Source: an uncultured Eubacteriales bacterium (GTDB lineage Bacteria; Bacillota; Clostridia; Christensenellales; CAG-138). From it: a stretch of 46,037 nucleotides of DNA. The stretch spans positions 1-46,037 of the forward strand of contig URQH01000013.1 of the NCBI GenBank assembly GCA_900549955.1. The letters are read 5' to 3'. The number at the start of each line of letters is the position of its first letter. Position 1 is the stretch's first letter. The notes under the pieces were generated by a model. The model saw nothing but the letters and a program-made list of their open reading frames with translations, was not told the origin of the DNA and did not search any database. Of the stretch, positions 35,857 through 45,075 are shown piece by piece. A program made the position numbers and the translations under genes.

Positions 35857-37002
35857 ATGAACAGGGCCATGGAACGCCAGACCTTCCCGAACCGCCTGCT
35901 GCGCCGGCTGCGCGCGGAGGCGGTGTTGTGCATCTCGTTTGCCGCAGCGCTGCTCTCGGCGCTGTTTGTGCCGCCGGACGCGGCCTATCCCTCCTATATC
36001 GACCTCAGGGTGCTGTGCCTGCTGTTTGCGCTCATGGCGGTGGTACAGGGCTTTGTGCGGTGCGGGCTGTTCCGGCTGCTCGCGGAGCGTCTGCTCAGCG
36101 GCGAACGCACGCTGCGCGCACTCTGCCTGCTGCTGGTGCTGCTGCCTTTTTTCGTCTCCATGGTGGTGACAAACGACGTGGCGCTCCTCGCGCTCGTGCC
36201 GTTTACGTTCTTCCTGCTGCGGCAGGCGGACGCGGAGGCGCTGGGCGTGCGCGTCTGCGTGCTGCAGACCGTGGCCGCCAACCTCGGCAGCATGGCCACG
36301 CCCATCGGCAACCCGCAAAACCTGTATCTGCACGCACGCTATGCGTTGACCGCCGGCCAGTTCTTCAGCGTGGTGCTGCCGCTCGCGCTCGTGAGCCTCG
36401 TCGCGCTCGCGCTCACGGCGGTGCTGTCCGCGCCGCCGCGCGGCCGGGTGCATGTGACGTTTGCAGAGCCCACGCGCATCGCGGACGCGCGGCGGCTCGC
36501 CGCCTATGCGGCGCTGTTCCTGCTGTGCCTTGCGGCCGTGTTCCGCCTCGTCCACTATGCCGTGGCGGCCGCGGCGGCGCTGCTGCTCCTGCTGCTGCTA
36601 GACCGGCCGCTGCTCCGGCGCATCGACTACGGCCTGCTGCTCACGTTCTGCTGCTTCTTCGTCTTTTCCGGGAACCTGGGCCGCATCCCGGCCGTGCGCG
36701 CGCTGCTCGAGTCGCTGCTTGATCGCAGCACGCTGCTGTGCGCTGCGGCGGCCAGCCAGTGCATCAGCAATGTGCCGGCGGCAATCCTGCTCTCCGGCTT
36801 CACGGGCGACTGGCAGGGCCTGCTGGCCGGGGTCAACATCGGCGGGCTGGGCACGCCGGTCGCCTCGCTGGCGAGTCTCATCTCCCTGCGGCTGTACCTG
36901 AAAGAGCCGGGCGCCAGAGCGCGGCGGTTCCTCTCCGTGTTCACGCTCGTGAACGTGGCCGGGCTCGCGCTGCTGCTGGGCGTCGCGGCGCTGCTGTTTT
37001 AG
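35857..37002 (+). CDS. SLC13/ArsB-like anion permease
   Basis: A 381-aa integral membrane transporter with about ten helices. Family motifs are VVTNDVALLALVPF, SMATPIGNPQNLYL and SQCISNVPAAILL, which place it in the ion-transporter superfamily with ArsB, CitM and SLC13 carriers. The substrate is not evident. The frame is open far upstream through gene-free DNA, but GGAAAGG supports ATG 35857; ATG 35869 is an alternative. It converges on the EFR1 ferredoxin gene with a 16-bp gap, and there is no arsenic gene in view. Confidence 0.85.
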   Translation: MNRAMERQTFPNRLLRRLRAEAVLCISFAAALLSALFVPPDAAYPSYIDLRVLCLLFALMAVVQGFVRCGLFRLLAERLLSGERTLRALCLLLVLLPFFVSMVVTNDVALLALVPFTFFLLRQADAEALGVRVCVLQTVAANLGSMATPIGNPQNLYLHARYALTAGQFFSVVLPLALVSLVALALTAVLSAPPRGRVHVTFAEPTRIADARRLAAYAALFLLCLAAVFRLVHYAVAAAAALLLLLLLDRPLLRRIDYGLLLTFCCFFVFSGNLGRIPAVRALLESLLDRSTLLCAAAASQCISNVPAAILLSGFTGDWQGLLAGVNIGGLGTPVASLASLISLRLYLKEPGARARRFLSVFTLVNVAGLALLLGVAALLF

Positions 37003-37018
37003 CGCCGCGGCCGCACGG

Positions 37019-37786
37019 TCACGCCTCTCCCGCCGGGCCGCCGTCCTCCAGATAGTGGCGCTGCCTGCCGCGCGTCGCGCGGCCATACTCGATGGCCCGC
37101 ACCGGGCACGCCGAGATGCACGCCATGCAGTGCGTGCAGTTGCCGCCGTAGACGGGGCGGCCCTGCTCCAAACGGATGTTGCCGAGCGGGCAGAGCGCCG
37201 CGCACCGCCCGCAACCGATGCAGGCGTCGCTGACGGTGAAGGCGCGGTCGCGATGCGGCTGCAGATAGAACAGCGGGTTGACCAGCGCGCTCAGCAGCCT
37301 GCCGCCCAGCCCGGCCCGGCGCGCCGGGAACGGCTTCCGGGCGCGGATGCAGTCCGCCGCCTGCCGGATGGCCGGCGCCGCCGCGCGCACGATGCGCGCC
37401 GCCTCGTCCGGCGCGGGCACCGGGAACATGACGAGATAGTTGTCCGGCATGACCACCGGCTGCAGCCCGCAAAAGTGCAGGCCCTTTTCCACGCACAGCT
37501 GCGCCACATCCGCCGCGGCGTTGCCCACCGCGCCGCCGCAGGTCAGCACGAAATAGGCGTCGCGGCTGCCGGACAGTTCGGCCCGGGCAAGGAACGCGCG
37601 CGCCACGCGCGGCATGCGCCACGCATACGTCGGCGTGACGAACACGTACGGCGTCTCGGACTGAAACGCGCCCTGCCTGCCGCTGCGCAGATAGTCGTTC
37701 ATGGACACGACCTCGTCCTGCAACGCTTCGCCGAGCCGCTTTGCCACATACCGGCTGTTGCCGGTGCCGCTAAAATACAGTATCAT
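37019..37786 (-). CDS. EFR1-type flavodoxin-ferredoxin fusion
   Basis: A 255-aa electron carrier with an N-terminal flavodoxin-like domain (FMN phosphate loop FSGTGNSRYVA at about 5-15) and a C-terminal pair of 4Fe-4S motifs, CIGCGRCAALCP and CTHCMACISACP. This layout is common in gut anaerobes, where such proteins link flavin and ferredoxin electron pools. GAAAGGAAAC lies before ATG 37786. It is 74 bp downstream of the HAD phosphatase in the same direction and may be the tail of the glycogen operon or a separate unit. Confidence 0.88.
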   Translation of the reverse strand: MILYFSGTGNSRYVAKRLGEALQDEVVSMNDYLRSGRQGAFQSETPYVFVTPTYAWRMPRVARAFLARAELSGSRDAYFVLTCGGAVGNAAADVAQLCVEKGLHFCGLQPVVMPDNYLVMFPVPAPDEAARIVRAAAPAIRQAADCIRARKPFPARRAGLGGRLLSALVNPLFYLQPHRDRAFTVSDACIGCGRCAALCPLGNIRLEQGRPVYGGNCTHCMACISACPVRAIEYGRATRGRQRHYLEDGGPAGEA

Positions 37787-37860
37787 TGTTTCCTTTCGCC
37801 TTTCCTTTCCCTTCCCTTCCGGTGGGTACGCCCCTCACCCGGCATACGCCGCGCCAAAGG

Positions 37861-38610
37861 CTAGGCCTGCCGCGCCGCGAGCGCCGTCAGCTCGAAAAAC
37901 GTGCCATGGCAAAACGGCGCGATGTCGAGTCCCTGCTCGTTCTCCAGATAGTCCGTCACGAGAAAGCCGTGAAGGCCCGCCTGCAACGCCGACATGTCGT
38001 CCGACGGGTTGTTGCCCACCATCAGGCAGGTCTCCGGCCGCCGGCCGAGCCGCCGCAGGATCTCCCGGTAGTAGTCCGGGTTCGGCTTGCAAAAGTGGCT
38101 GTTGTCATAGGTGGTGATGCCGGCAAAGTCCGCCGGCGTCAGGCCGATCCAGCCGAGCCGCGTCTCCACCGCAACCGGCGGGAACAGCGGGTTTGTGGCC
38201 AGATACAGCGTGCGCCCCGGGCCGCGCAGCAGCGCGAGCAGGCGACGCACGTCGCGCGCCGGGCCGAGCACGCGGCGCACCGCGTCAAACTCGTGCCGAT
38301 AAAACCCGAGCAGCGCCGGCTCCAGCTCCCGCACCTGCTGCCCCAGCACGGCCGAAAACGCGTCCCAAAACCGCTCCCGGTTCGTCGCGCCGCCGTCATT
38401 TTGGATCATTGCCCCCACGCCGCGCATGAGCGCGTCCAGCAGCGCACGCACATCCCGATACCCGTACCCGGCGACAAAGCGCGCCAGGTCGGCAAAGTAC
38501 GCGTCGAGAAACGCCTGCTGCTCCATCGGGATCAGCGTCCCGTCGAGATCCAGCAGCACGGTGTCGATACCGCTTAAATCGAGGGCCTGTCCCTCCGTTT
38601 CCATCGTCAT
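37861..38610 (-). CDS. HAD-superfamily hydrolase
   Basis: A 249-aa haloacid-dehalogenase-type phosphatase. Motif I is DLDGTLI with Asp21 and Asp23, the conserved lysine is in FCKPNPDYY, and motif IV is GNNPSDDM. ATG 38610 is preceded by GGAGGAAG with 7-nt spacing; the frame continues upstream through glgA antisense without support. It follows glgA by 121 bp in the same direction, so it may act on a sugar phosphate linked to glycogen metabolism, but that is inferred from position only. Confidence 0.88.
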   Translation of the reverse strand: MTMETEGQALDLSGIDTVLLDLDGTLIPMEQQAFLDAYFADLARFVAGYGYRDVRALLDALMRGVGAMIQNDGGATNRERFWDAFSAVLGQQVRELEPALLGFYRHEFDAVRRVLGPARDVRRLLALLRGPGRTLYLATNPLFPPVAVETRLGWIGLTPADFAGITTYDNSHFCKPNPDYYREILRRLGRRPETCLMVGNNPSDDMSALQAGLHGFLVTDYLENEQGLDIAPFCHGTFFELTALAARQA

Positions 38611-38640
38611 ATGGCTTCCTCCTGCCCCAAAATGCGGCGA

Positions 38641-38692
38641 GGGGCGCGCGCCGCGCCCCACTCGCCCGCTCTGCCGCCCTGTCGGCGGCCAT
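38641..38692 (-). other. Two hairpins between glgA and the HAD gene
   Basis: An 8-bp stem GGGGCGCG/CGCGCCCC (38641-38659) and a 6-bp stem GCCGCC/GGCGGC (about 38674-38692) lie in the 121-bp gap. The first is followed on the minus strand by TCGCCGCATTTTGGGG, so partial termination of the glg transcript is possible. Confidence 0.4.
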
Positions 38693-38731
38693 CCCTTGTG
38701 TTTTGTGTCGCCCGGCCCCGCCATGGGCCGA

Positions 38732-40459
38732 CTACTGTGCCTGCTCCCCGCCCGGCTGCTTGGCCGCGGGCTTCTTCGCCGCAGGCTTTTTCTCGGCGCG
38801 CTTCTTCGCCGCAGGCTTTTTCTCGGGGGTTTTTTTCTCCGCCGGCTGCTTCGCCGCGGGTTTCTTTGCCGCAGGTTTCTTCGCGGCGGGCGTCGGCTCC
38901 GCCGGCTGCCCGGCCTCCGGCGCCGCCGCTGCCGGCTGTGCTTCCACGCCCGCCTGGGGCTCCGCCTGCACCGCCTCCATCTGCTCCCCGGCGGCCGGTT
39001 CCGGCGCCGCTTCCTCGGACGGCAGGCCGCAGAGCAGCCGGTACAGCGCGAGATACTGCCGAGCCGACGCCCCCCAGCCAAAGTCCTGCTCCATGCCGCG
39101 GCGCACCAGGCGCGCCCACATGGGCTGATCTTCATAATAATACCGCACCGCGCGCTCGAGCGTAAAGAGCATCTCGTGCGCGTTGTAGTTGGCAAAGGAG
39201 AAGCCGGTCCCCTCGTCGGTATATTTGTTATAGGGTACGACGGTGTCGCACAGGCCGCCCGTCTCGCGCACGACCGGCACGGAGCCATAGCGCAGCGCAA
39301 TCATCTGGGACAGGCCGCACGGCTCGAACTGCGACGGCATGAGGAACATGTCGCTGCCGGCATAGGCGCGGTGCGCCAGCCCCTCGTTGAGGCCGATGTA
39401 CGTGCCCACCTGCCCGGGATAGCGCCACGCCGCCCAGTTGAGCAGATCCACAAAGCGCCGGTCGCCGTCGCCCAGCAGCACGAGCTGCACATCCATGCGC
39501 AGGATATCCGTCAGCACGCGCTCGACCAGGTCGAGCCCCTTCTGCGGCGTGAGCCGGGAGACCATGGCGATCACCGGCACCTCCGGCCGCTCTGAAAGGT
39601 GCATCTCCTGTTGCAGGTACCGTTTCTGCGTGGCCTTGCCCGCCATGTCGCCCACGCTGAAGTGCGCGCCGAGGAACCGGTCGGTGGCCGGGTCGTAGAT
39701 CGTGCGGTCGATGCCGTTCAAAATGCCGGAGACCGCCGCGCCGCGCGCGCGCAGCAGGCCGTCCAGCCGCTCGCCATAGTAGGCGGTGCGGATCTCGCGC
39801 GCATAGGTCGGGCTCACGGTGTTGATGTGGTCGGCAAACACGAGCCCGGCCTTCATGCAACTGAGGTTGCCGTAAAACTCCAGATAGTCCGGCGTGAACA
39901 GCCGCTCGTCAAAGCCGAGCCGTGCGTTCATGAGCGGCCAGTCGAAGATGCCCTGATAGCGCAGGTTGTGGATGGAGAACACGATGCGCATCGCGCCAAA
40001 CCGCGCGTCGCCGGCATACTGCGTGCGCACCATGGCCGCGATGAGCCCGGCCTGCCAGTCGTTGAGGTGCAGCACGTCCGGCGCAAAGTCGATGTGCCGC
40101 AGCATTTCGGCCACCGCGCGGCAGAAGAACGCAAAGCGGTACCCCTCCTGCATCCCGTCGCCATAGATCGAGTCGACGGAGAACATCTCCTCGTTGTCGA
40201 TGAAATAGTACGTCACGCCGTTGTCCACGAGCGTCTCCACGCCGCAATACATGCTCCCAAAGCCGAACAGGACCGGGAAGTCCGTCACGTGCGTCATCCG
40301 CTCGCGCCAGTACCAGTCGATGCAGCGGTACTTGGGCAGCACCACGCGCACGTCCGCGCCCTGCCGGTTGAGCTCAATGGGCAGCGAGCCCGCCACATCC
40401 GCCAGTCCGCCCGTCTTGATGAACGGGACGCATTCGCTGGCCACATACAGAACCTTCAT
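38732..40459 (-). CDS. glgA: Glycogen synthase with a Lys/Ala/Pro-rich C-terminal tail
   Basis: ADP-glucose-dependent glucosyltransferase that extends glycogen chains. The GT5 domain (about 1-478) starts MKVLYVASECVPF with the ADP-glucose motif KTGGLADV at Lys15 and ends YLALYRLLCG; the C-terminal nucleotide site includes PSQFEPCGLSQM. Family members end near here, at about 480 residues. This protein runs on to 575 aa: an acidic Ala/Pro/Glu stretch and then a basic tail of repeated PAAKKPAAK-type units, like histone H1 tails. The stop codon and reading frame are clean, so the tail is a real part of the gene. AGAAGGAGGAG precedes ATG 40459, 39 bp after glgD. Confidence 0.95.
   Translation of the reverse strand: MKVLYVASECVPFIKTGGLADVAGSLPIELNRQGADVRVVLPKYRCIDWYWRERMTHVTDFPVLFGFGSMYCGVETLVDNGVTYYFIDNEEMFSVDSIYGDGMQEGYRFAFFCRAVAEMLRHIDFAPDVLHLNDWQAGLIAAMVRTQYAGDARFGAMRIVFSIHNLRYQGIFDWPLMNARLGFDERLFTPDYLEFYGNLSCMKAGLVFADHINTVSPTYAREIRTAYYGERLDGLLRARGAAVSGILNGIDRTIYDPATDRFLGAHFSVGDMAGKATQKRYLQQEMHLSERPEVPVIAMVSRLTPQKGLDLVERVLTDILRMDVQLVLLGDGDRRFVDLLNWAAWRYPGQVGTYIGLNEGLAHRAYAGSDMFLMPSQFEPCGLSQMIALRYGSVPVVRETGGLCDTVVPYNKYTDEGTGFSFANYNAHEMLFTLERAVRYYYEDQPMWARLVRRGMEQDFGWGASARQYLALYRLLCGLPSEEAAPEPAAGEQMEAVQAEPQAGVEAQPAAAAPEAGQPAEPTPAAKKPAAKKPAAKQPAEKKTPEKKPAAKKRAEKKPAAKKPAAKQPGGEQAQ
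38755..38900 (-). repeat. Tandem DNA repeat encoding the basic tail of GlgA
   Basis: Repeats of about 12-45 bp encode KKPAAKKPAAK-like units. They are nearly identical at DNA level (for example, CTTCTTCGCCGCAGGCTTTT recurs on the plus strand), so the tract probably expanded recently by slippage or unequal recombination. Confidence 0.75.
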
Positions 40460-40498
40460 GCGCTGCTCCTCCTTCTGCCGCGGACGACCGAGCGCGGC

Positions 40499-41623
40499 TC
40501 AGACCGTCGTGTTCTTCTTGAGAATGATCGGAAAGCTGTCGTACCCGACGAGCGTGCGCCCGTCGCGGATGGTGACGCCCTTGTCGAGCACCACGTGGTC
40601 GAGCGTGCAACCGTTGCCGATGGTCACGCCCTGCATGACGATAGAATTTTTCACCATGCTGCCGCGGCCGACCGTCACGCCGCGGAACAGCACGCTGTTC
40701 TCCACCGCGCCGTCGATGTCGCAGCCGTCGGCCAGGATGGCATTGTGCACCGCCGCCGCCTCGCCGTAGCGCGCGCTGACCTCGTCCTTGACTTTGGTAT
40801 AGACCGGGTGCGCCGGGTTGAACAGGTCCGCGCGCACCGCCGGGTCGAGCAGGGCCATGTTGTGGCGGAAATAGCTCGTGACCGAGTCCATCCGCGCCAC
40901 GTAGCCGTCATAGCGGCAGCCGTAGACCTTCAACGAGCCGCACTTCTTCAACAGCACGTCGCGCACAAAGTCATACTCGCCGCGGGAAAACGCCTCCCCC
41001 ACAAGGTATTCAAGCAGCAGCTTATCCATGATGACCACGTCGCAGCTGCGGCAGTTCGTGCGCGGGCGGTACGGGTTGAATTCCATCTCCGTCACCCGGC
41101 CGGACGCGTCCATCAGCAGGCGCAGGTCGTCGTTCTGCTCCTCCGGCTCATACACGTCGTCCTCGTTATACAGGATGGTGATGTCCGCCCCGGTGCGCAC
41201 GTGCTGCTCAAACAGCGCGTCGAACGTGGTGTTGAAGATCGTGTGGCTGCCGGTCAGGATGACATACTGCTGCGTGCAGCGGCGCACGTACCCCATGCAG
41301 GAGCGGAGCGCGTCCACCGTGCCGCGATAGACGCCCGTGTTCTCCTTGGTCATGAACGGCGGCAGGATGAACAGGCCCTCGCGCTTGCGGTGCAGGTCCC
41401 ACTCCTTCCCCGCGCCAAGATGGTCCATGAGCGAATGGTAGTTTTTCTGCGCGATGAGGCCGACGCACGTGACGCCGGTGTTGACCAGGTTGGACAGAAT
41501 AAAGTCGATGCACCGGTACCTGCCGCCAAACGGCACCGCCGCCACGGCGCGCGAAAGGGTCAGGTCGCGGAGCCGGGGGTTGTTTTCGCCTGTGTAGATG
41601 AGTCCAAACGCATTGCTCGTCAT
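40499..41623 (-). CDS. glgD: Glucose-1-phosphate adenylyltransferase, GlgD subunit
   Basis: Second subunit of ADP-glucose pyrophosphorylase. It has the nucleotidyltransferase fold and the left-handed beta-helix C-terminal repeats but lacks the catalytic GGxGxRL signature: the corresponding N-terminus is LIYTGENNPRLRDLT. Such GlgD proteins usually raise the activity of GlgC. I start at ATG 41623 (374 aa) to match the family N-terminus; GTG 41635 adds four residues. GGAGA is separated from the start by a 6-bp hairpin (41637-41651), which would bring it closer to the ATG when folded. Confidence 0.92.
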   Translation of the reverse strand: MTSNAFGLIYTGENNPRLRDLTLSRAVAAVPFGGRYRCIDFILSNLVNTGVTCVGLIAQKNYHSLMDHLGAGKEWDLHRKREGLFILPPFMTKENTGVYRGTVDALRSCMGYVRRCTQQYVILTGSHTIFNTTFDALFEQHVRTGADITILYNEDDVYEPEEQNDDLRLLMDASGRVTEMEFNPYRPRTNCRSCDVVIMDKLLLEYLVGEAFSRGEYDFVRDVLLKKCGSLKVYGCRYDGYVARMDSVTSYFRHNMALLDPAVRADLFNPAHPVYTKVKDEVSARYGEAAAVHNAILADGCDIDGAVENSVLFRGVTVGRGSMVKNSIVMQGVTIGNGCTLDHVVLDKGVTIRDGRTLVGYDSFPIILKKNTTV

Positions 41624-41704
41624 GTCAGTGGCCACGCTTCGCCTCGCGAAGTCTCCTTTCTGTCCGGTATCCGGATGCTGCCGGTTGGGTCGGAACGCGC
41701 TCCC

Positions 41705-41735
41705 GCCCGCCGCACGGCGGGCCGTGGGGCACGGC
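41705..41735 (-). other. Hairpins between glgC and glgD
   Basis: An 8-bp stem (GCCCGCCG/CGGCGGGC, 41705-41722) and a 6-bp stem GCCGTG/CACGGC (41721-41735) overlap and directly follow the glgC stop. They could stabilise the glgBC message or trim read-through. No U-tract is present. Confidence 0.45.
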
Positions 41736-42959
<1,224 letters not shown>

Positions 42960-42986
42960 GCCTGCGTCCTTTCTGCCATTTGCGCG

Positions 42987-44891
42987 TTATCCCGCCGTCT
43001 CCGGCGCGTCGCCATCATCGGGATACTTCCCCTCGTAGCGCAGGTAGACCGCGCCGTAGGGGGGGATTTTCAAAGAGAGCTGCTGGTCGAACCCGCCCAG
43101 GGGCTCGTCCACCGTCTCCGCCGGCGCGTTGGCATATTCTCCCGTGCCGCCATAGCGCGCGTCGTCGGTTGAAAACACCTCCGTATACACCCCCGCGGCC
43201 GGCACGCCCACGCGGTAATCCTCCCAGGGCACGGGCGTAAAGTTGAACGCGCACACCAGCGCGCCCCCCTGGCCGTCCATGCGCATCCACACCGCGATGG
43301 AGTGCAGATTGTCGTCCGCCGCCAGCCACCGGAACCCGTCCCACGAGTCCTCGATGCGGTACAGCGCCGGCGTGGCGGTGTAAAACCGGTTCAGCTCGCG
43401 CACCATGCGCTGCACCTGCCGGTGCTTGTCATAGTCGAGCAGCAGCCAGTCGAGCGAGTCGGCAAAGTTCCACTCGATGAACTGGCCAAACTCGTCTCCC
43501 ATGAACATGAGCTTCTTGCCGGGGTGCGCAAACTGATAGGCAAACAGCAGCCGCAGCTGCGCAAATTTCTGCCAGTAGTCGCCCGGCATCTTGGACAGCA
43601 GGCTGCGCTTGCCGTGCACCACCTCGTCGTGCGAAAGCGGCAGCACGTACGCCTCCGAAAACGCGTAACACATGGAGAACGTCAGCCTGTGGTGGTTCCA
43701 CTTGCGGAAAAAGCTGTCCATCTCCATGAAGTTCAGCATGTCGTTCATCCAGCCCATGTTCCACTTGAACGAGAAGCCCAGCCCCCCGTCCTCCTGCCCG
43801 CGCGTCACGCGCGGATAGGCGGAGCTCTCCTCCGCAAAGATCAGCTTCTCCATGGACAGCTCGTGCACGGCCTCGTTGAGCTTTTTGAGGAACGCGATCG
43901 CGCCCAGATTGTCCTTGCCGCCATAGCGGTTCGGCAGCCAGGCGCCCTCGTCCTTGCCAAAGTCCAGATACAGCATGCACGACACCGCGTCCACGCGCAA
44001 CCCGTCAAAATGATATTCCTTGAGCCAGAACAGCGCATTGGAAAGCAGGAAGCTGTGCACCTGTGTGCGGTCGAAGTTGAACAGCAGCGTGCCCCACTGC
44101 GGCATTTCGCTGCGGCGCGGGTCCGGGTGCTCATAGCAGCAGGAGCCGTCGAACCGGCGCAGGCCGTGCGCGTCGCGCGTGAAGTGCGCCGGCACCCAGT
44201 CCATGATCACGCCGATGCCGCGCTCGTGCGCGCGGTTGACCAGGTACATCAGGTCCTCCGGCTTGCCGTAGCGCGCGGTGGCGGCATAGTAGCCCGTGAC
44301 CTGGTAGCCCCAGCTCGGGTCGTAGGGATATTCCATGAGCGGCATGAGCTCGATGTGCGTATAGCCCATGTCGTATGCGTAATCGACCAGCTCGTGCGCC
44401 AGCTCACGGTAGCCAAGGCCGGCCTTCCACGAACCGGCGTGGACCTCGTAAATACTGATGGGCCGCCGCCGCGCATGCTTCAGCCGTTCGAGATACTTCC
44501 CGTCGGTCCAGGCAAACGCCGGCAACTCGCACACCACGGACGCGGTGCCGCCCGGCTCGCCGCGCACGGCGTACGGATCGGCGCGCAACACCTCGCTACC
44601 GTCGGCCGTGACGATGGCGTACTTGTAGAGCTGCCCCTCGCGCGCAAACCCGAGGTGCGCCTCCCACACGCCCGTGGTGCCGACCATGCGCATCGGGTCC
44701 GCCCGTGGGTTCCACTCGTTAAAATCGCCCACCACGCTCACCGCGCGCGCCTCCGGCGCCCACACGGCAAAGCGATACACGCGCTCTCCTGCCGCCCCCT
44801 CACAGGCGTGGCAGCCGAGCGCGCGGTATGCGGCGGTCGATATGCCTTCGTTGAAAAAATACAGCTCGGTATCGTCCAGATGGTAAGCCAT
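42987..44891 (-). CDS. glgB: 1,4-alpha-glucan branching enzyme
   Basis: GH13 enzyme that creates alpha-1,6 branches in glycogen. The N-terminal CBM48-like domain (about 20-120, with FAVWAPEARAVSVVGDFNEW) precedes the catalytic barrel: nucleophile Asp in DGLRVDAV at about 300, acid Glu in FAEESSAYP at about 354, and the transition-state Asp in LSHDEVVHG at about 418. The all-beta C-terminal domain ends at residue 634. It is first in the glgBCDA operon. The ribosome site is modest (AGGGGGAA before ATG 44891). An extended -10 promoter lies about 40 bp upstream. Confidence 0.96.
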   Translation of the reverse strand: MAYHLDDTELYFFNEGISTAAYRALGCHACEGAAGERVYRFAVWAPEARAVSVVGDFNEWNPRADPMRMVGTTGVWEAHLGFAREGQLYKYAIVTADGSEVLRADPYAVRGEPGGTASVVCELPAFAWTDGKYLERLKHARRRPISIYEVHAGSWKAGLGYRELAHELVDYAYDMGYTHIELMPLMEYPYDPSWGYQVTGYYAATARYGKPEDLMYLVNRAHERGIGVIMDWVPAHFTRDAHGLRRFDGSCCYEHPDPRRSEMPQWGTLLFNFDRTQVHSFLLSNALFWLKEYHFDGLRVDAVSCMLYLDFGKDEGAWLPNRYGGKDNLGAIAFLKKLNEAVHELSMEKLIFAEESSAYPRVTRGQEDGGLGFSFKWNMGWMNDMLNFMEMDSFFRKWNHHRLTFSMCYAFSEAYVLPLSHDEVVHGKRSLLSKMPGDYWQKFAQLRLLFAYQFAHPGKKLMFMGDEFGQFIEWNFADSLDWLLLDYDKHRQVQRMVRELNRFYTATPALYRIEDSWDGFRWLAADDNLHSIAVWMRMDGQGGALVCAFNFTPVPWEDYRVGVPAAGVYTEVFSTDDARYGGTGEYANAPAETVDEPLGGFDQQLSLKIPPYGAVYLRYEGKYPDDGDAPETAG

Positions 44892-44927
44892 GGTTCCCCC
44901 TGTCGCGCGACCTCGCGTCTTTTTTAA

Positions 44928-44933
44928 ATTATA
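44928..44933 (-). promoter_or_regulatory. Promoter of the glg operon
   Basis: On the minus strand TGT-TATAAT forms a consensus extended -10, 37 bp before glgB. Confidence 0.6.
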
Positions 44934-44961
44934 ACATCCTCATGCGCCAAAGGAAATACAA

Positions 44962-44981
44962 AATGGGAAATTTCTCCCATT
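44962..44981. promoter_or_regulatory. Inverted repeat between glgB and the editing-protein gene
   Basis: AATGGGA and TCCCATT arms flank a 6-bp spacer. It covers the -35 region of the rightward promoter and lies just upstream of the glgB promoter, so one regulator could affect both. Confidence 0.5.
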
Positions 44982-44997
44982 GGCGGGGCGTCTGTGC

Positions 44998-45003
44998 TAT
45001 AAT
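44998..45003 (+). promoter_or_regulatory. Promoter of the alanyl-tRNA editing gene
   Basis: TGC-TATAAT is a consensus extended -10, 73 bp before the ATG. No clear -35 is present. Confidence 0.6.
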
Positions 45004-45075
45004 GAGGTGCCAATCTACAAAAACGGAACGCGCGGTTCGCCAAGAGCCGCGCCCACGACCGGAAAGGGGACCCCC

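Noticed and set aside
38641..38900. Frameshift or read-through as the cause of the long GlgA
   Set aside because: The frame runs without interruption from the GT5 domain through the tail to a normal stop, and the tail repeats keep the same frame.
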